Source of the DNA: Zingiber officinale
Taxonomy: Eukaryota; Streptophyta; Magnoliopsida; Zingiberales; Zingiberaceae
Direction: 5' to 3'
Assembly (NCBI RefSeq): GCF_018446385.1
Contig: NC_056004.1
Location: 27,720,492 to 27,784,491 of the forward strand
Length of the DNA: 64,000 nt
Shown: in pieces, positions 46,581-59,982 of the stretch
Layout: the number at the start of each line of letters is the position of its first letter
Numbering within the stretch: position 1 is the stretch's first letter
The notes under the pieces: model-generated
Told to the model about the DNA's origin: nothing
Databases searched by the model: none
The model's input: only the letters and a program-made list of their open reading frames with translations
Translations under genes and position numbers: made by a program

Positions 46581-47270
46581 GATACTTAGATATTTCAGTA
46601 ACTGAAATTCGCAATTTCAGTAACTTAAATTCATAGAGATGTTCGATAGTTCCTGGGAGTTTCTCTAGGAAAACTTTCAAGTTCAGAACCTAGAACCTGG
46701 AGGATCTACCAGCATAACGATTACCTAAAAACTATGATCTGAACTTGTGTTTAGCCCTAACATTGCAGATATTTAGAAAACAGGCAACTTAAGGCTTGCA
46801 AACTGAAATTTTCGACCTTTGTTATGTTTAGTTTCAAGTTTGTCAAAATATAACCAATCTTGCTATCATTCTTTCAAGGACTTGTCCTAGTATCAATCAA
46901 CATCATGAAAAGCATCGTTCAAGTGTATCAAACAGTCCATCAACCATAATTAGATAATTTCTAGGCAAAAGTCCAACCAAGATTCCTTTGTTGGAATATA
47001 TGAGTAAGATCTAGGAACCAAATACACATGAATTATGTAATGGTCTTCCCCATACTCAATTTATGTCTCTTCAACCTAATTATTCAAGGGATGCATGATA
47101 CATTTTGAATAATTTGGTAGATCCTAGCATCTCACCCCATTTCTAGCAAACAAAAATATTTTGTTAAACCTTATAGTTTGTGTGAGATGTTCCCAAGTTG
47201 CCCAAATTAATTTCCCAATTTCTCTTGTCATTTTAATGGTCCTTATTGATCATAATGTGGTCAAAATGAA
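46581..47270. other. Non-coding spacer of the first copia unit
   Basis: No frame recognised. The matching sequence in the second unit is about 56151-56839. Confidence 0.6.
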
Positions 47271-50200
47271 TTATTGAGCCAAACACATTCCCAATTCCCT
47301 CCTTAAATGACTAAATTCATTTTCCGGAAGGGGTTTGGTGAAGATATCGGCTAGGTTTGACTTTGACTCAACATAGGTGAGTGCAATGTCTCCCCTAGCT
47401 ACGTGATCTCTAATGAAGTGGTGACGCACTTCAATATGTATGGTCCTTAAATGATGGACTGGGTTTTTTGTTAGGTTTATTGTGCTGATGTTGTCACACA
47501 ACACTTGCACTCCATTATACAAAAGTCCATAATCTTCTAGAGTGTGGATCATCCACAACAATTGTGATACACTCTCTCCCATGGCAATGTATTCAGCCTC
47601 GGTCGTGGAGAGAGCAACACAATGTTGCTTCTGACTTGACCAACTAACCAATGATGATCCTAAGAATTGGCAAGCCCCACTAGTGCTTTTCCGATCCAAT
47701 TTGCACCCAGCATAATCGGAGTCGGTATAACCTATCAAGTCAAAAGACTCAGTACGAGGGTACCAAAGACCTACTCTAATTGTGCCTTTAAGGTATCTCA
47801 GAATTCTCTTAACTGCAATTAAATGAGATTCCTTGGCACAGACTTGATATCTAGCGCACATGCCCACAGCAAAGAGTATGTCCGGTCGACTAGCTGTGAG
47901 ATATAGAAGACTACCGATCATGCTTCTATATTGCGTTAGATCAACTGATTTTCCACTCTCATCATTGTCCAGACGAGTGTTTGTCGCCATTGGAGTGGAC
48001 ACTTCCTTAGAGTCACTCATGTTGAATTTCTTGAGCATCTCTTGAGTGTATTTCGTCTGATGGACATAAATGTCATCTCGAGTTTGTTTGATTTCAAGTC
48101 CAAGGAAGAAAGTCAATTCTCCCACCAGACTCATCTCAAACTCACTCTCCATGTGAGTGATAAATTCATTCAAATAGTCCTTGTTATTTGAGCCACAAAT
48201 TATGTCATCGACATACACTTGGGCTACAAAAATATTTTCACCATCTCTACGCAGAAATAGTGTTGGATCTATTTGACCTCTCACAAAACCCTTTTCTAGT
48301 AGGTAAGTTGACAACCTTTCGTACCAAGCTCGAGGTGCTTGTTTAAGCCCATAAAGAGCTTTCTTGAGCTTGTACACGTGGTTTGGAGCTTCGGTATTCA
48401 CAAACCCTGGTGGTTGTTCAACATAGACCTCTTCTTTGATGAATCAGTTTAAGAAGGCCGATTTAATGTCCATTTGATAGAGCTTGAAACCTCTATGTGC
48501 AGCAAAAGCTAGCATTAAACGAATGGACTCTAATCGTGCCACGGGAGCATAAGTCTCATCATAATCGAGGCCTTCGACTTGACTATAGCCCTTGGCTACA
48601 AGTCTTGCCTTGTTTCTTATGACTTCTCCCTTTTGGTTTAACTTATTTTTGAAGACCCATTTGGTTCCAATAATGGTGGTCTTCTTAGGTCTAGGAACTA
48701 AGTCTCACACTTGGCTCCTTTCAAATTGACCTAACTCATCTTGCATAGCTATGATCCAATCAGGATCGTGCAATGCCTCATCAACTAATTTTGGTTCGAT
48801 TTCTGAGATCAAGGCGACCTCATTAAACTCATTTCTAAAGAATGATCTAGTCCTAACCCCTTGTTGGATGTCTCCCACAATCTGGTCTTGGGGATGACTA
48901 GAGGCTATCCTAGATTGCCTTGGTGTTGGCGGTGCCTCATGAATGTTCTCACTAGGCATAGGCAGAGACTCAGTATCAGGCAAATGATCAGCCTGAGCCC
49001 TTTGTTGCCTTTGCTCATCTTCATCAGAGTCAACCTCGACTCTTTCTTCATTTTGATCATTCAAACTTAGATTTCTAAGTTCAAGTTGAATTTCTCCTAC
49101 ATCCCTTGATTGATCATTCGATTTAGGGATTTCTTCAAATGCTACATCTGAGGACTCTTCAATCAATTTAGTCCTATTGTTGTAGACTCGATAGGCTTTG
49201 CTGAAGAGAGTGTACCCGACCAGTATCCCTTCATCAGCCTTAGCCGTGAACTTTCCAAGATGATCCTTGGTGTTCAAGATAAACACCTTACAACCAAACA
49301 CCCTAAGATGTTTAATTGTAGGGGGTTTCCCAAACCAAAGTTCATGAGGAGTTTTTCCTAAAAACCTATGTATCAGGACTCGATTTTGCACATAGCAAGC
49401 TGTATTCACAGCTTCAGCCCACAAGTAGCTCGGTAGTGAGTACTCATTGAGCATGCTTCGTGCAGCCTCTTGCAAAGCTCGGTTCTTTCTCTCCACAACC
49501 CCATTTTGCTGTGGGGTCCTTGGAGTAGAGAACTCATGCCTATATCCTTTTTCTTGACAAAGCTCTAAAAATCTATGGTTTTGAAATTCTCCACCATGAT
49601 CACTTCTAATTGTTTTAATTGTTGTTGATTTTTCATTTTCAGTTCTTCTACAAAAAGAAATAAAGATATCTATGGTTTGATCCTTATTTTTCAAAAAGAA
49701 AGTCCATGTATATCTAGTAAAATCATCAATAATCACTAAGCAATATCTACTACCATTCAAAGAAATGACACTACTACAATCAAATAAGTCCATATGCAGT
49801 AAATCTAAAACAATAGAGGTACTTACAGCGCTTTTACCTTTATGAGTTGCTTTTGTTTGCTTACCCTTTTGACATGCATCACATAGTTTTGTATTTTGGT
49901 ACTTGATGCTTGGTAAGCCTCGCACTAATCTTTTGTTGGCCAGCTTTCTAATATTCTTCATGTTCACATGAGCCAACCTCCTATGCCAAAGCCATGATTC
50001 TTCTTCTTTTGACATGAAACACTTAGCAGAGGTATTAGTAGCACTTTTAAAAGAAATTTGATAAATGTTATCTACTATTGTGCCTACTAGTACCGTGTCA
50101 AGTGTGTCAATGTGTTTGACCAGACATTGACTTGAATGAAACTCAATTGTGTAACCCGTATCACACAATTGACTGACACTTAGGAGATTAAAAGTCATCC

Positions 50201-50408
50201 CCTTGACTAGAAGGACATTCTTGATTTGGAGGCATTCGGATATATGAATGTCTCCAACTCCTATAACCTTAAGACTACCATTGTTACCAAATGACACATT
50301 ACCTCTATTTTTATTTTGAAGGGTAGTAAAAAGTGACTTGTCCCCGGTCATGTGCTTGGAGCATCCACTATCAACAAACCAAGTTGATAGACGCTCACCC
50401 TTGACCAA
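47271..50408 (-). pseudogene. Pol region, first copia unit (fossil)
   Basis: In - strand order: protease (WFVDSGCSKHMTG, about 50380-50340), integrase (zinc-binding 'HRRLAHVNMKNIRKL' near 49980 and 'CDACQKGKQ' near 49880; core with 'TPRTPQQNGVVERKN' near 49520), reverse transcriptase ('[16 protein letters not shown]' near 48350; catalytic 'YVDDIICGS' near 48210) and RNase H ('GYTDSDYAGCKLDRKSTSG' near 47710; 'ADIFTKPLPE' near 47330). The order with integrase before reverse transcriptase defines copia. Broken, with one or two breaks. Confidence 0.9.
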
Positions 50409-50411
50409 TGC

Positions 50412-52010
50412 CTACAAGACACGAAAGATAGATGTTTTAGGTACCCAAATCTTGGGACCTAATGCATATACAATGAAAGACTTAGGCACCCATGCCTTGG
50501 TTACACCCTTCCTAGTCTCATGAACCCTAGAAGCATGTGATCTATGAAAATGGGTTCTAGACACTAGAGAAATAAAACTTGACTCCTTGGGTTGATACCC
50601 TAACCCAGCCTTATTGTAGACCGCCCTTTGGGCATTTAGAATCATGTCTAATGTCTTGGAGCTAGTTGAGAATTTCTCAAGCATTTTCTTGAGTTTCTCA
50701 ACTTCACTCTTCAAGGCTTTGTTTTCATCTTCGAGGAGCTCTAGATGTAGGTCATCAACCTCATCTTCCCTAAGAGCTCTCAAGTTCTCTACTTCATCTT
50801 TTAAAGATTTAATTTCAGTTTTTGATTTTTTAAGCAAGGTAGACAAATGTGTAATAGTCTTATAGCATTTTTCTAAGTGAGAAGAGGTTACCTCTTCAAC
50901 ATCCGAAGATGATGAAGCCGCGGCTGAAGTTCTTGCGTCCCCATCACTCCCGGAATCGGATTCCTCCCTTGCCATGAGTGCTAGTTGCCATGTGCTCTTC
51001 TCCTTCTTCTCTTCCTCCGATGAGCTCGAGGAGGATTCATCCCATGTGGCTTTGAGGGCTTTCTTTTTCTTGGCCCTTTCCTCCTTCTTCTTTAGCTTTG
51101 GACACTCGCTCCGATAGTGTCCTTTCTTGCTACACTCATAGCAAGTAACGTTAGACTTATCAATATTTTGATCTACAGTTTTTCCTTTGTATCTCCTGCT
51201 TCTTCTCATGATCCTCCTCACAAAATTTGCCATCTCGCTTGATGATGATCCACCTTCATCATCGGACTCGGAGGAGGATGAAGATGAAGGAATCTCTTTC
51301 TCCTTCTTCTTTTCTTTCTTTCTTCTCCCATCCTTGCTCTTTTCTCCTGCAACCAAAGCTATACCTTTCTCCTTTTGACCTTTGTTAGCAAGTTCATGAA
51401 GTTCCATTTCACAAAAGAATTCATCTAACTTTACAATTGAAAGATCCTTAGAGACCTTGTAGGCATCTACCATAGATGACCACAAGGCACTCCTCGGAAA
51501 GGCTTTTAGAGCGTACCTTACAAGATCGTGATTCTCCACGCGTTCATCCACGGAATGGAGACCATTGATGATCTCTTTGAATCTTCCATGTAGCTCACTT
51601 ACTGTCTCATTTTCCCTCATGGTGAGGTTTTGGAGTTGGTTTAGGAACAAGTCTCTCTTGGCGATCCGAGAGTCCCGAGTTCCTTCTTGGAGCTCGATGA
51701 GCTTGTTCCGTAGATCTTTTGTGCTCGTGAAAGGACCTACCTTGACGAGTTGGTCCTTGGCTATTCCACATTGCAAAGTGACCACTGCCTTGGCATCGGC
51801 TTGTCCTTTGCGGGTTTGCTCGGTGGACCACCTCGAGGAGTCGAGTTCCTTACCTTCTTCGTCATTTGGAGGCGTAAATCCTTCCTTTACAGAAAACCAC
51901 ATGGAGATATCATTTTTGAGATAATACTCCATGCGACTCTTCCAATATTGGAAATCTGCTCCATCGAAGAAGGGTGGTATGTTGGTGCTGAATCCTTCCT
52001 TCATGGCCAT
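50412..52010 (-). CDS. Gag, first copia unit
   Basis: I take the ATG at 52010 (MAMKEGF..) as the start, because the frame upstream of it runs through the primer site into the LTR. The gag domain carries 'FFDGADFQYWKSRMEYYL' near the start, then 'LNQLQNLTMRENETVSELHG'-type text. A CCHC zinc knuckle CYECSKKGHYRSEC lies near 51140-51100, after a Ser/Glu- and Lys-rich stretch. A long coiled coil follows (about 50870-50650), as usual for SIRE. Gag packages the element RNA in particles. The frame looks whole and is the same length in both units. Confidence 0.88.
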   Translation of the reverse strand: MAMKEGFSTNIPPFFDGADFQYWKSRMEYYLKNDISMWFSVKEGFTPPNDEEGKELDSSRWSTEQTRKGQADAKAVVTLQCGIAKDQLVKVGPFTSTKDLRNKLIELQEGTRDSRIAKRDLFLNQLQNLTMRENETVSELHGRFKEIINGLHSVDERVENHDLVRYALKAFPRSALWSSMVDAYKVSKDLSIVKLDEFFCEMELHELANKGQKEKGIALVAGEKSKDGRRKKEKKKEKEIPSSSSSSESDDEGGSSSSEMANFVRRIMRRSRRYKGKTVDQNIDKSNVTCYECSKKGHYRSECPKLKKKEERAKKKKALKATWDESSSSSSEEEKKEKSTWQLALMAREESDSGSDGDARTSAAASSSSDVEEVTSSHLEKCYKTITHLSTLLKKSKTEIKSLKDEVENLRALREDEVDDLHLELLEDENKALKSEVEKLKKMLEKFSTSSKTLDMILNAQRAVYNKAGLGYQPKESSFISLVSRTHFHRSHASRVHETRKGVTKAWVPKSFIVYALGPKIWVPKTSIFRVL

Positions 52011-52052
52011 CTTCTTGCTCCTTAGGATGTTAGTCCAGATGAAGAGCACCAG

Positions 52053-52064
52053 GCTCTGATACCA
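52053..52064 (-). other. Primer-binding site, first copia unit
   Basis: TGGTATCAGAGC on the - strand, next to the LTR at 52067: initiator tRNA-Met type. Confidence 0.88.
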
Positions 52065-52997
52065 CTTGTTGGGATCCTTTGGATGGCTAGAGAGGGGGGA
52101 GTGAATAGCCTCCACCAAAATCTTAATCTTTTCACAAAAATTCTAAGCGAGTTTGTTAGCGCAGCGGAAAATAAGCAAACAAAAAGAAATTATACGAGAA
52201 AAGAACCAAGCACCACTAACACAAGATATACGAGGTTCGGGGATAACTTGCCCCTACTCCTCGGCGTGTCCGTGAGGTGGACGAGCCCTTGATCTTCAAT
52301 AGATCACACCCCGGATGACTCCGGCTAATGAAGCTCTCCTTCTCGGTGGAGAAACCTCTCCACAAAGTCTTCGAACAGATTTAAAATGAAGCACACAAGA
52401 CTTACAGATCACAGTGGCTCAAAGAAAATCGAAGTAAGTTCACAGCCACGAAGATGATGAAGACAGAGTCCAAGAACACAGCAAGCTCTCAACCGAAACA
52501 CACACAGCTTTTTACTTGCTTCTCGTTCTCTCCTTCTTTCCAACATACACTGCTTCTTATGTCTCTGCATTCGATCAGCCTGCACCGGATCGCTGCCAAC
52601 CTGCACCGAATCCCTACTGCAAGCTACGGCGTCGCCAATCGCTTCTCTTCCTCTTCTGCTTCTCTGAGCTCACACCAATAGAACCACGGTCTTCACTGTT
52701 GCCTCTGAGCTCGAACCAATCACCAGGAGTTAAGCCAATCACCGCCTGATCACTGCCAGAAACACAGCCAATCGCAACCTGTAGCCGTTGCTGCTTCAAA
52801 TGCATTTGACGCAGACAAAGCAGTGGAAAGATCTTGGTCTCATTTCTTTGATGAGGCTTAATTTGAAACTAAGCACTGGTATGGTACCTGCAACCTGTAT
52901 TTCCAAAAGACTCACAGCAGAAGGTTAAACAGAGATGGGCAAAAAGAAGTGCGAATCAGAAAATATCAGAGAAAGCGCATGCACAATGAACTTAACT

Positions 52998-53365
52998 GTG
53001 GATCGGTCAGCAGACCGATCCATAGATCTCTAGACCGATCAGTATTTCTCCTGATCGGTCTGGAAGGAGTCTGATCGGTCTGTGAACCGATCAGACTATG
53101 GGTGGATCGGTGCACAGACCGATCCCCCCCTCGATTCTGAGCTCCGTCAATTGTTGCTGATCGGTCAGTAGACCGATCAGATAGCCCACAGAAGCTTCTG
53201 TGTGGTAACTGATCGATCCACAGACCGATCAGATAACCCACAGAAACTCTCTGTGTGGTTTCTGATCGGTCCATAGACCAATCAGAGACTTCAAGTATCA
53301 CTGGATCGGTCTGTCGACCGATCCAGTCACACAGAGTATCACTCGATCGGTCTGTTGACCGATCC
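52998..53365. repeat. GATCGGTC palindrome array, middle LTR
   Basis: Same units and order as at 43358-43735. Confidence 0.85.
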
Positions 53366-53414
53366 AAAGTCCCTAAGTTAGTTTTAGAGCTTCCCAGCCC
53401 TAAACTCTAACGTC

Positions 53415-53695
53415 TTCTTGGTCCAGAGAACGAGCTACCGAGCCCTCTCCGACTTCGTCCGGTCCAGAGAACGAGCTACCGAGCCCTCTCTGACCTAGTC
53501 CGGAGAACGAGCTGCCGAGCCCTCTCCGACTTCATCCGGTCCAGAGAACGAGCTACCGAGCCCTCTCTGACCTAGTCCAGAGAACGAGCCGCCGAGCCCT
53601 CTCCGACTTCGTCTGGTCCAGAGAACGAGCTACCGAGCCCTCTCTGACTTCGTCTAGTCCAGAGAACGAGCTACCGAGCCCTCTCTGACTTCGCG
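53415..53695. repeat. About 40-base tandem repeat, middle LTR
   Basis: Same units as at 43785-44070. Confidence 0.85.
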
Positions 53696-54330
53696 TGCCA
53701 AGTATCCGTACTTGGAATTTTCCTCTCCTCATGATCAACCTTGATCATTAATCAGTCTGAGTTTAATTAATATATGATACAAACTTAAATCAGTGTCAAC
53801 ATCAAAACAACAGCCAGGTCAGACAATCTCCCTTTTTATTGTTTGACAACACCATTTAAGTTTAGATCAAAAATGTTCATATTTCCATATTTCCCTAATT
53901 TTAGGGGAATCAAAATCCTCCCCCTAAGATAGATACAACACCATGTAAGGAAAGGGGAATCAAGGTCCTCCCCCTAAAGCCAAACTTTCATTTATCTCTA
54001 AACTTAGGTATTCTCTCCCCCTTTGTCAAACACCGAAAAGGTGCGAATTAGATAAGAGAACGATAAGGACTCCCCCTTAACCCATACTGTATTTTTCTTA
54101 ATTCACTTAGAACACCCTCTAAATGTATTATAAGATAGTGATAAATGAATAAGAGACATACAAGACAAGGCATATGAGTAGCATATTAAAAACTAATAAG
54201 GAGCAAAACAGAAAGAAAATAAATAGCATACATAGATGAAATGAACAAGCATCCAGGTCAGACATAAAACATCCAACAAGCAACATCCAAAAACATAGAC
54301 AGTCAAGATGTCATCATAGAACAATGTATA

Positions 54331-55681
54331 TCAATCAGCCTCCTCATCATGAGGAGCATCAGCATCATCAACGGGAGGAATGGGTCCCTGAGGTGGCATG
54401 CCGCTGCTCGAGGACGGATAGCCCGGGAAATCCTGCGGAGGTGGATATCTGGCCATCCAATCCATAATCGCCTGATGTGTCACCCGCTGTTGACTGCGTA
54501 AATCATTGTAGCGCTGGTCAATCCAGACGCGCAGCCCGTGAAGCTCAGCAACCAGCAGCTCATCGTGCCGATCAAAGCGACTCTCCAGCTCGGCGATCTG
54601 CCAGCGCAAATCAGGATCGGCCTCTCCATCGTCAGCAGCAGGAGGAGCAGCAACAGGAGCAACCTGTCGTGGAGGTCCCCGTGGTAACTCACCTAGGGCT
54701 CTCCCATCCTTCCACCGAACGCCCCCATTTTGTCCTATGATTCCAGACTTGGAAAATGCCCGCTTACTAAGTCTAAAATCCTGTCTGACCATCTTGATTA
54801 ATCTACCCTTAGAGACATCATTCTGAAGGGTCTCGAGCCAATCTGTAATTATATGCCCATAAGGCATATAAACAGTGTAGCCGCTCGGCTCACTATAGGA
54901 GATGATCGAACAGTAGATGCTAGATATGATGTCAAAGTCGAGACGCCGACGTAATCCATAAAGCATCAGGCAATGATATGATCGAATCTCAGACAATGGT
55001 TTAGATGTGATAGGCAGAAGGAATTTTCAAAAGAATGTAGTCTTGAGGAGATAATCTCAAGGCTGCAAAAGTAGGAAAGTCAACATCTAGCTCATCAAGC
55101 CCACCCGGTCTAGGTTGTCTGAAGAAATACTCATAGACGGAGTCAGGTGTGACATCAAAAGGTGAGGGTAGGGGGTCTGGTAGATCAGGAAATATCGAAA
55201 AGACATTAGCGGAACACCTCCGACAATCGAGATATTCAAAGAAGGATGAGAAACTGAAATCAAGAGTCCGCTTAGCAACTCTTGTTTTATAACCTTCATC
55301 ATTAGGAATCTGATGAAGGTTGTTATAAAACTCAGAGACCAAGTCATAGTTGATATCCCGTTCTAAGTAGACAAGTGAGTCAAGTTTGTAGTAGGCAATG
55401 ATTTCAGACACAGTTGGACAAAATTCGTCCATGAATCTACGATCTACAGACCTACAAGGGAGTAATTTGAAAGTTCTTTGTCTAAAGGCTTCCTCAAAAT
55501 TGTGGTTCGGGAATCTCCCGGAAACAGAAGGTTGAGGTCGGGAAGGAGCCTTAGACTTCGACTTAGCAGGTGACTTAGAGGTACCCTCACCCTCACCCGC
55601 TGGTTTCTTCCTAAGGTGTAACAATGTGAACCAATAGGGGAAATAAGTGAGCACCAGAGCCACAACACCCAAAAAGCACAA
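54331..55681 (-). pseudogene. Extra frame after pol, second copia unit (fossil)
   Basis: Counterpart of 44711-46072, nearly identical in wording but broken. Same hydrophobic leading stretch, 'YMPYGHIITDWLETL' motif and Pro-rich end. Confidence 0.8.
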
Positions 55682-55904
55682 AATGGTGAGAAATGAAAAC
55701 GAAATGCTAAGTTATAGAGAGGTGAAGAGTTACCTTGGTGCCATTGAAGGTTTGGCTAGAGCTTTGGCTAGGGTTTCGGCGTGCAAAGAGAAGAGAAGGG
55801 AAGAGAAGGTGTAGGGAAGAGTCGGCTAGGGTTCCGCGTGAAAGAGAAAAAGAAGGGATCGGGAAGATTTAAGGGTTTGATGGGTGTACAGTTGATGAAA
55901 TGAT

Positions 55905-56150
55905 CGGACGGCTTTCCGATCAGGAGACGATCAGTACTCGCTGATCGGTCCCTGGACCGATCAGAGAACTTCCTGATCGGTCGGTAGATCGATCAGAGAT
56001 TGATCAGTGGCTTTGTGCCGGATTGATCTGATCGGTCTCCGGACCGATCAGGGAACTCCCTGATCGGTCTGTAGACCGATCAGAAAGTGATCAGTAGCGG
56101 GCTCTGCGTGCCAGGCTAACCTGATCGGTCCGTAGACCGATCAGTGTCTG
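55905..56150. repeat. GATCGGTC palindrome array, spacer of the second copia unit
   Basis: Same array as 46320-46580, with about one unit fewer by eye. Confidence 0.85.
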
Positions 56151-56839
56151 ATACTTAGATATTTCAGTAACAGAAATTCGCAATTTCAGTAACTTAAATT
56201 CATAGAGATGTTCGATAGTTCCTGGGAGTTTCTCTAGGAAAACTTCCAAGTTCAGAACCTAGAACCTGGAGGATCTACCAGCATAACGATTACCTAAAAA
56301 CTATGATCTGAACTTGTGTTTAGCCCTAACATTGCAGATATTTAGAAAACAGGCAACTTAAGGCTTGCAAACTGAAATTTTCGACCTTTGTTATGTTTAG
56401 TTTCAAGTTTGTCAAAATATAACCAATCTTGATATCATTCTTTCAAGGACTTGTCCTAGTATCAATCAACATCATGAAAAGCATCGTTCAAGTGTATCAA
56501 ACAGTCCATCAACCATAATTAGATAATTTCTAGGCAAAAGTCCAACCAAGATTCCTTTGTTGGAATATATGAGTAAGATCTAGGAACCAAATACACATGA
56601 ATTATGTAATGGTCTTCCCCATACTCAATTTATGTCTCTTCAACCTAATTATTCAAGGGATGCATGATACATTTTGAATAATTTGGTTGATCCTAGCATC
56701 TCACCCCATTTCTAGCAAACAAAAATATTTTGTTAAACCTTATAGTTTGTGTGAGATGTTCCCAAGTTGCCCAAATTAATTTCCCAATTTCTCTTGTCAT
56801 TTTAATGGTCCTTATTGATCATAATGTGGTCAAAATGAC
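56151..56839. other. Non-coding spacer of the second copia unit
   Basis: Matches 46581-47270 almost word for word. No frame recognised. Confidence 0.6.
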
Positions 56840-59800
56840 TTATTGAGCCAAACACATTCCCAATTCCCTCCTTAAATGACTAAATTCATTTTCCGGAAGG
56901 GGTTTGGTGAAGATATCGGCTAGGTTTGACTTTGACTCAACATAGGTGAGTGCAATGTCTCCCCTAGCTACGTGATCTCTAAGGAAGTGGTGACGCACTT
57001 CAATATGTTTGGTCCTTAAATGATGGACTGGGTTTTTTGTTAGGTTTATTGTGCTGATGTTGTCACACAACACTTGCACTCCCTTATACAAAAGTCCATA
57101 ATCTTCTAGAGTGTGGATCATCCACAACAATTGTGATACACTCTCTCCCATGGCAATGTATTCAGCCTTGGTCATGGAGAGAGCAACACAATGTTGCTTC
57201 TGACTTGACCAACTAACCAATGATGATCCTAAGAATTGGCAACCCCCACTAGTGCTTTTCCGATCCAATTTGCACCCAGCATAATCGGAGTCGGTATAAC
57301 CTATCAAGTCAAAAGACTCAGTACGAGGGTACCAAAGACCTACTCTAATTGTGCCTTTAAGGTATCTCAGAATTCTCTTAACTGCAATTAAATGAGATTC
57401 CTTGGCACAGACTTGATATCTAGCGCACATGCCCATAGCAAAGAGTATATGTCCGGTCGACTAGCTGTGAGATATAGAAGACTACCGATCATGCTTCTAT
57501 ATTGCGTTAGATCAACTGATTTTCCACTCTCATCATTGTCCAGACGAGTGTTTGTCGCCATTGGAGTGGACACTTCCTTAGAGTCACTCATGTTGAATTT
57601 CTTGAGCATCTCTTGAGTGTATTTCGTCTGATGGACATAAATGGCATCTCGAGTTTGTTTGATTTCAAGTCCAAGGAAGAAAGTCAATTCTCCCACCAGA
57701 CTCATCTCAAACTCACTCTCCATGTGAGTGATAAATTCATTCAAATAGTCCTTGTTATTTGAGCCACAAATTATGTCATCGACATACACTTGGGCTACAA
57801 AAATATTTTCACCATCTCTACGCAGAAATAGTGTTGGATCTATTTGACCTCTCACAAAACCCTTTTCTAGTAGGTAAGTTGACAACCTTTCGTACCAAGC
57901 TCGAGGTGCTTGTTTAAGCCCATAAAGAGCTTTCTTGAGCTTGTACACGTGGTTTGGAGCTTCGGTATTCACAAACCCTGGTGGTTGTTCAACATAGACC
58001 TCTTCTTTGATGAATCCGTTTAAGAAGGCCGATTTAACGTCCATTTGATAGAGCTTGAAACCTCTATGTGCAGCAAAAGCTAGCATTAAACGAATGGACT
58101 CTAATCGTGCCACGGAAGCATAAGTCTCATCATAATCGAGGCCTTCGACTTGACTATAGCCCTTGGCTACAAGTCTTGCCTTGTTTCTTATGACTTCTCC
58201 CTTTTGGTTTAACTTATTTTTGAAGACCCATTTGGTTCCAATAATGGTGGTCTTCTTAGGTCTAGGAACTAAGTCTCACACTTGGCTCCTTTCAAATTGA
58301 CCTAACTCATCTTGTATAGCTATGATCCAATCAGGATCGTGCAATGCCTCATCAACTAATTTTGGTTCGATTTCTGAGATCAAGGTGACCTCATTAGACT
58401 CATTTCTAAAGAATGATCTAGTCCTAACCCCTTGTTGGATGTCTCCCACAATCTGGTCTTGGGGATGACTAGAGGCTATCCTAGATTGCCTTGGTGTTGG
58501 CGGTGCCTCATGAATGGTCTCACTAGGCACAGGTAGAGACTCAGTATTAGGCAAATGATCAGCCTGAGCCCTTTGTTGCCTTTGCTCATCGTCATCAGAG
58601 TCAACCTCGACTCTTTCTTCATTTTGATCATTCAAACTTAGATTTCTAAGTTCAAGTTGAATTTCTCCTACATCCCTTGATTGATCATTCGATTTAGGGA
58701 TTTCTTCAAATGCTACATCTGAGGACTCTTCAATCAATTTAGTTCTATAGTTGTAGACTCGATAGGCTTTGCTGAAGAGAGAGTACCCGACCAGTATCCC
58801 TTCATCAGCCTTAGCCGTGAACTTTCCAAGATGATCCTTGGTGTTCAAGATAAACACCTTACAACCAAACACCCTAAGATGTTTAATTGTAGGGGGTTTC
58901 CCAAACCAAAGTTCATGAGGAGTTTTTCCTAAAAACCTATGTATCAGGACTCGGTTTTGCACATAGCAAGCTGTATTCACAGCTTCAGCCCACAAGTAGC
59001 TCGGTAGTGAGTACTCATTGAGCATGCTTCTTGCAGCCTCTTGCAAAGCTCGGTTCTTTCTCTCCACAACCCCATTTTGCTGTGGGGTCCTTGGAGTAGA
59101 GAACTCATGCCTATATCCTTTTTCTTGACAAAACTCTAAAAATCTATTGTTTTGAAATTCTCCACCATGATCACTTCTAATTGTTTTAATTGTTGTTGAT
59201 TTTTCATTTTCAGTTCTTCTACAAAAAGAAATAAAGATATCTATGGTTTGATCCTTATTTTTCAAAAAGAAAGTCCATGTATATCTAGTAAAATCATCAA
59301 TAATCACTAAGCAATATCTACTACCATTCAAAGAAATGACACTACTACAATCATACAAGTCCATATGCAGTAAATCTAAAATAGTAGAGGTACTTACAGT
59401 GCTTTTACCTTTATGAGTTGCTTTTGTTTGCTTACCCTTTTGACATGCATCACATAGTTTTGTCTTTTGGTACTTGATGCTTGGTAAGCCTCGCACTAAT
59501 CTTTTGTTGGCCAGCTTTCTAATATTCTTCATGTTCACATGAGCCAACCTCCTATGCCAAAGCCATGATTCTTCTTCTTTTGACATGAAACACTTAGCAG
59601 AGGCATTAGTAGCACTTTTAAAAGAAATTTGATAAATGTTATCTACTCTTGTGTCTACTAGTACCGTGTCAAGTGTGTCAATGTGTTTGACCAGACATTG
59701 ACTTGAATGAAACTCAATTGTGTAACCCGTATCACACAATTGACTGACACTTAGGAGATTAAAAGTCATCCCCTTGACTAGAAGGACATTCTTGATTTGG

Positions 59801-59979
59801 AGGCATTCAGATATATGAATGTCTCCAACTCCTATAATTTTAAGACTACCATTGTTACCAAATGACACATTACCTCTATTTTTGTTTTGAAGGGTAGTAA
59901 AAAGTGACTTGTCCCCGGTCATGTGCTTGGAGCATCCACTATCAACAAACCAAGTTGATAGACGCTCCCCCTTGACCAA
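56840..59979 (-). pseudogene. Pol region, second copia unit (fossil)
   Basis: Same domain order as the first unit: protease near 59930, integrase zinc-binding region near 59550 and core near 59090, reverse transcriptase with YVDDIICGS near 57775, RNase H near 57280. Broken, with about two or three breaks, at least one of them shared with the first unit, which argues for a common source copy. Confidence 0.9.
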
Positions 59980-59982
59980 TGC

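Larger units (their letters stand above)
52067..53825 (-). repeat. SIRE-type LTR, middle copy shared by both units
   Basis: Acts as 5' LTR of the first unit and 3' LTR of the second. It joins internal sequence on both sides with no target duplication, as expected after recombination between LTRs. The right border is approximate. Confidence 0.9.

Noticed and set aside
52010-52118. Upstream extension of the copia gag frame to an ATG in the LTR
   Set aside because: It would run through the primer-binding site. The ATG at 52010 directly before the gag domain is the better start.
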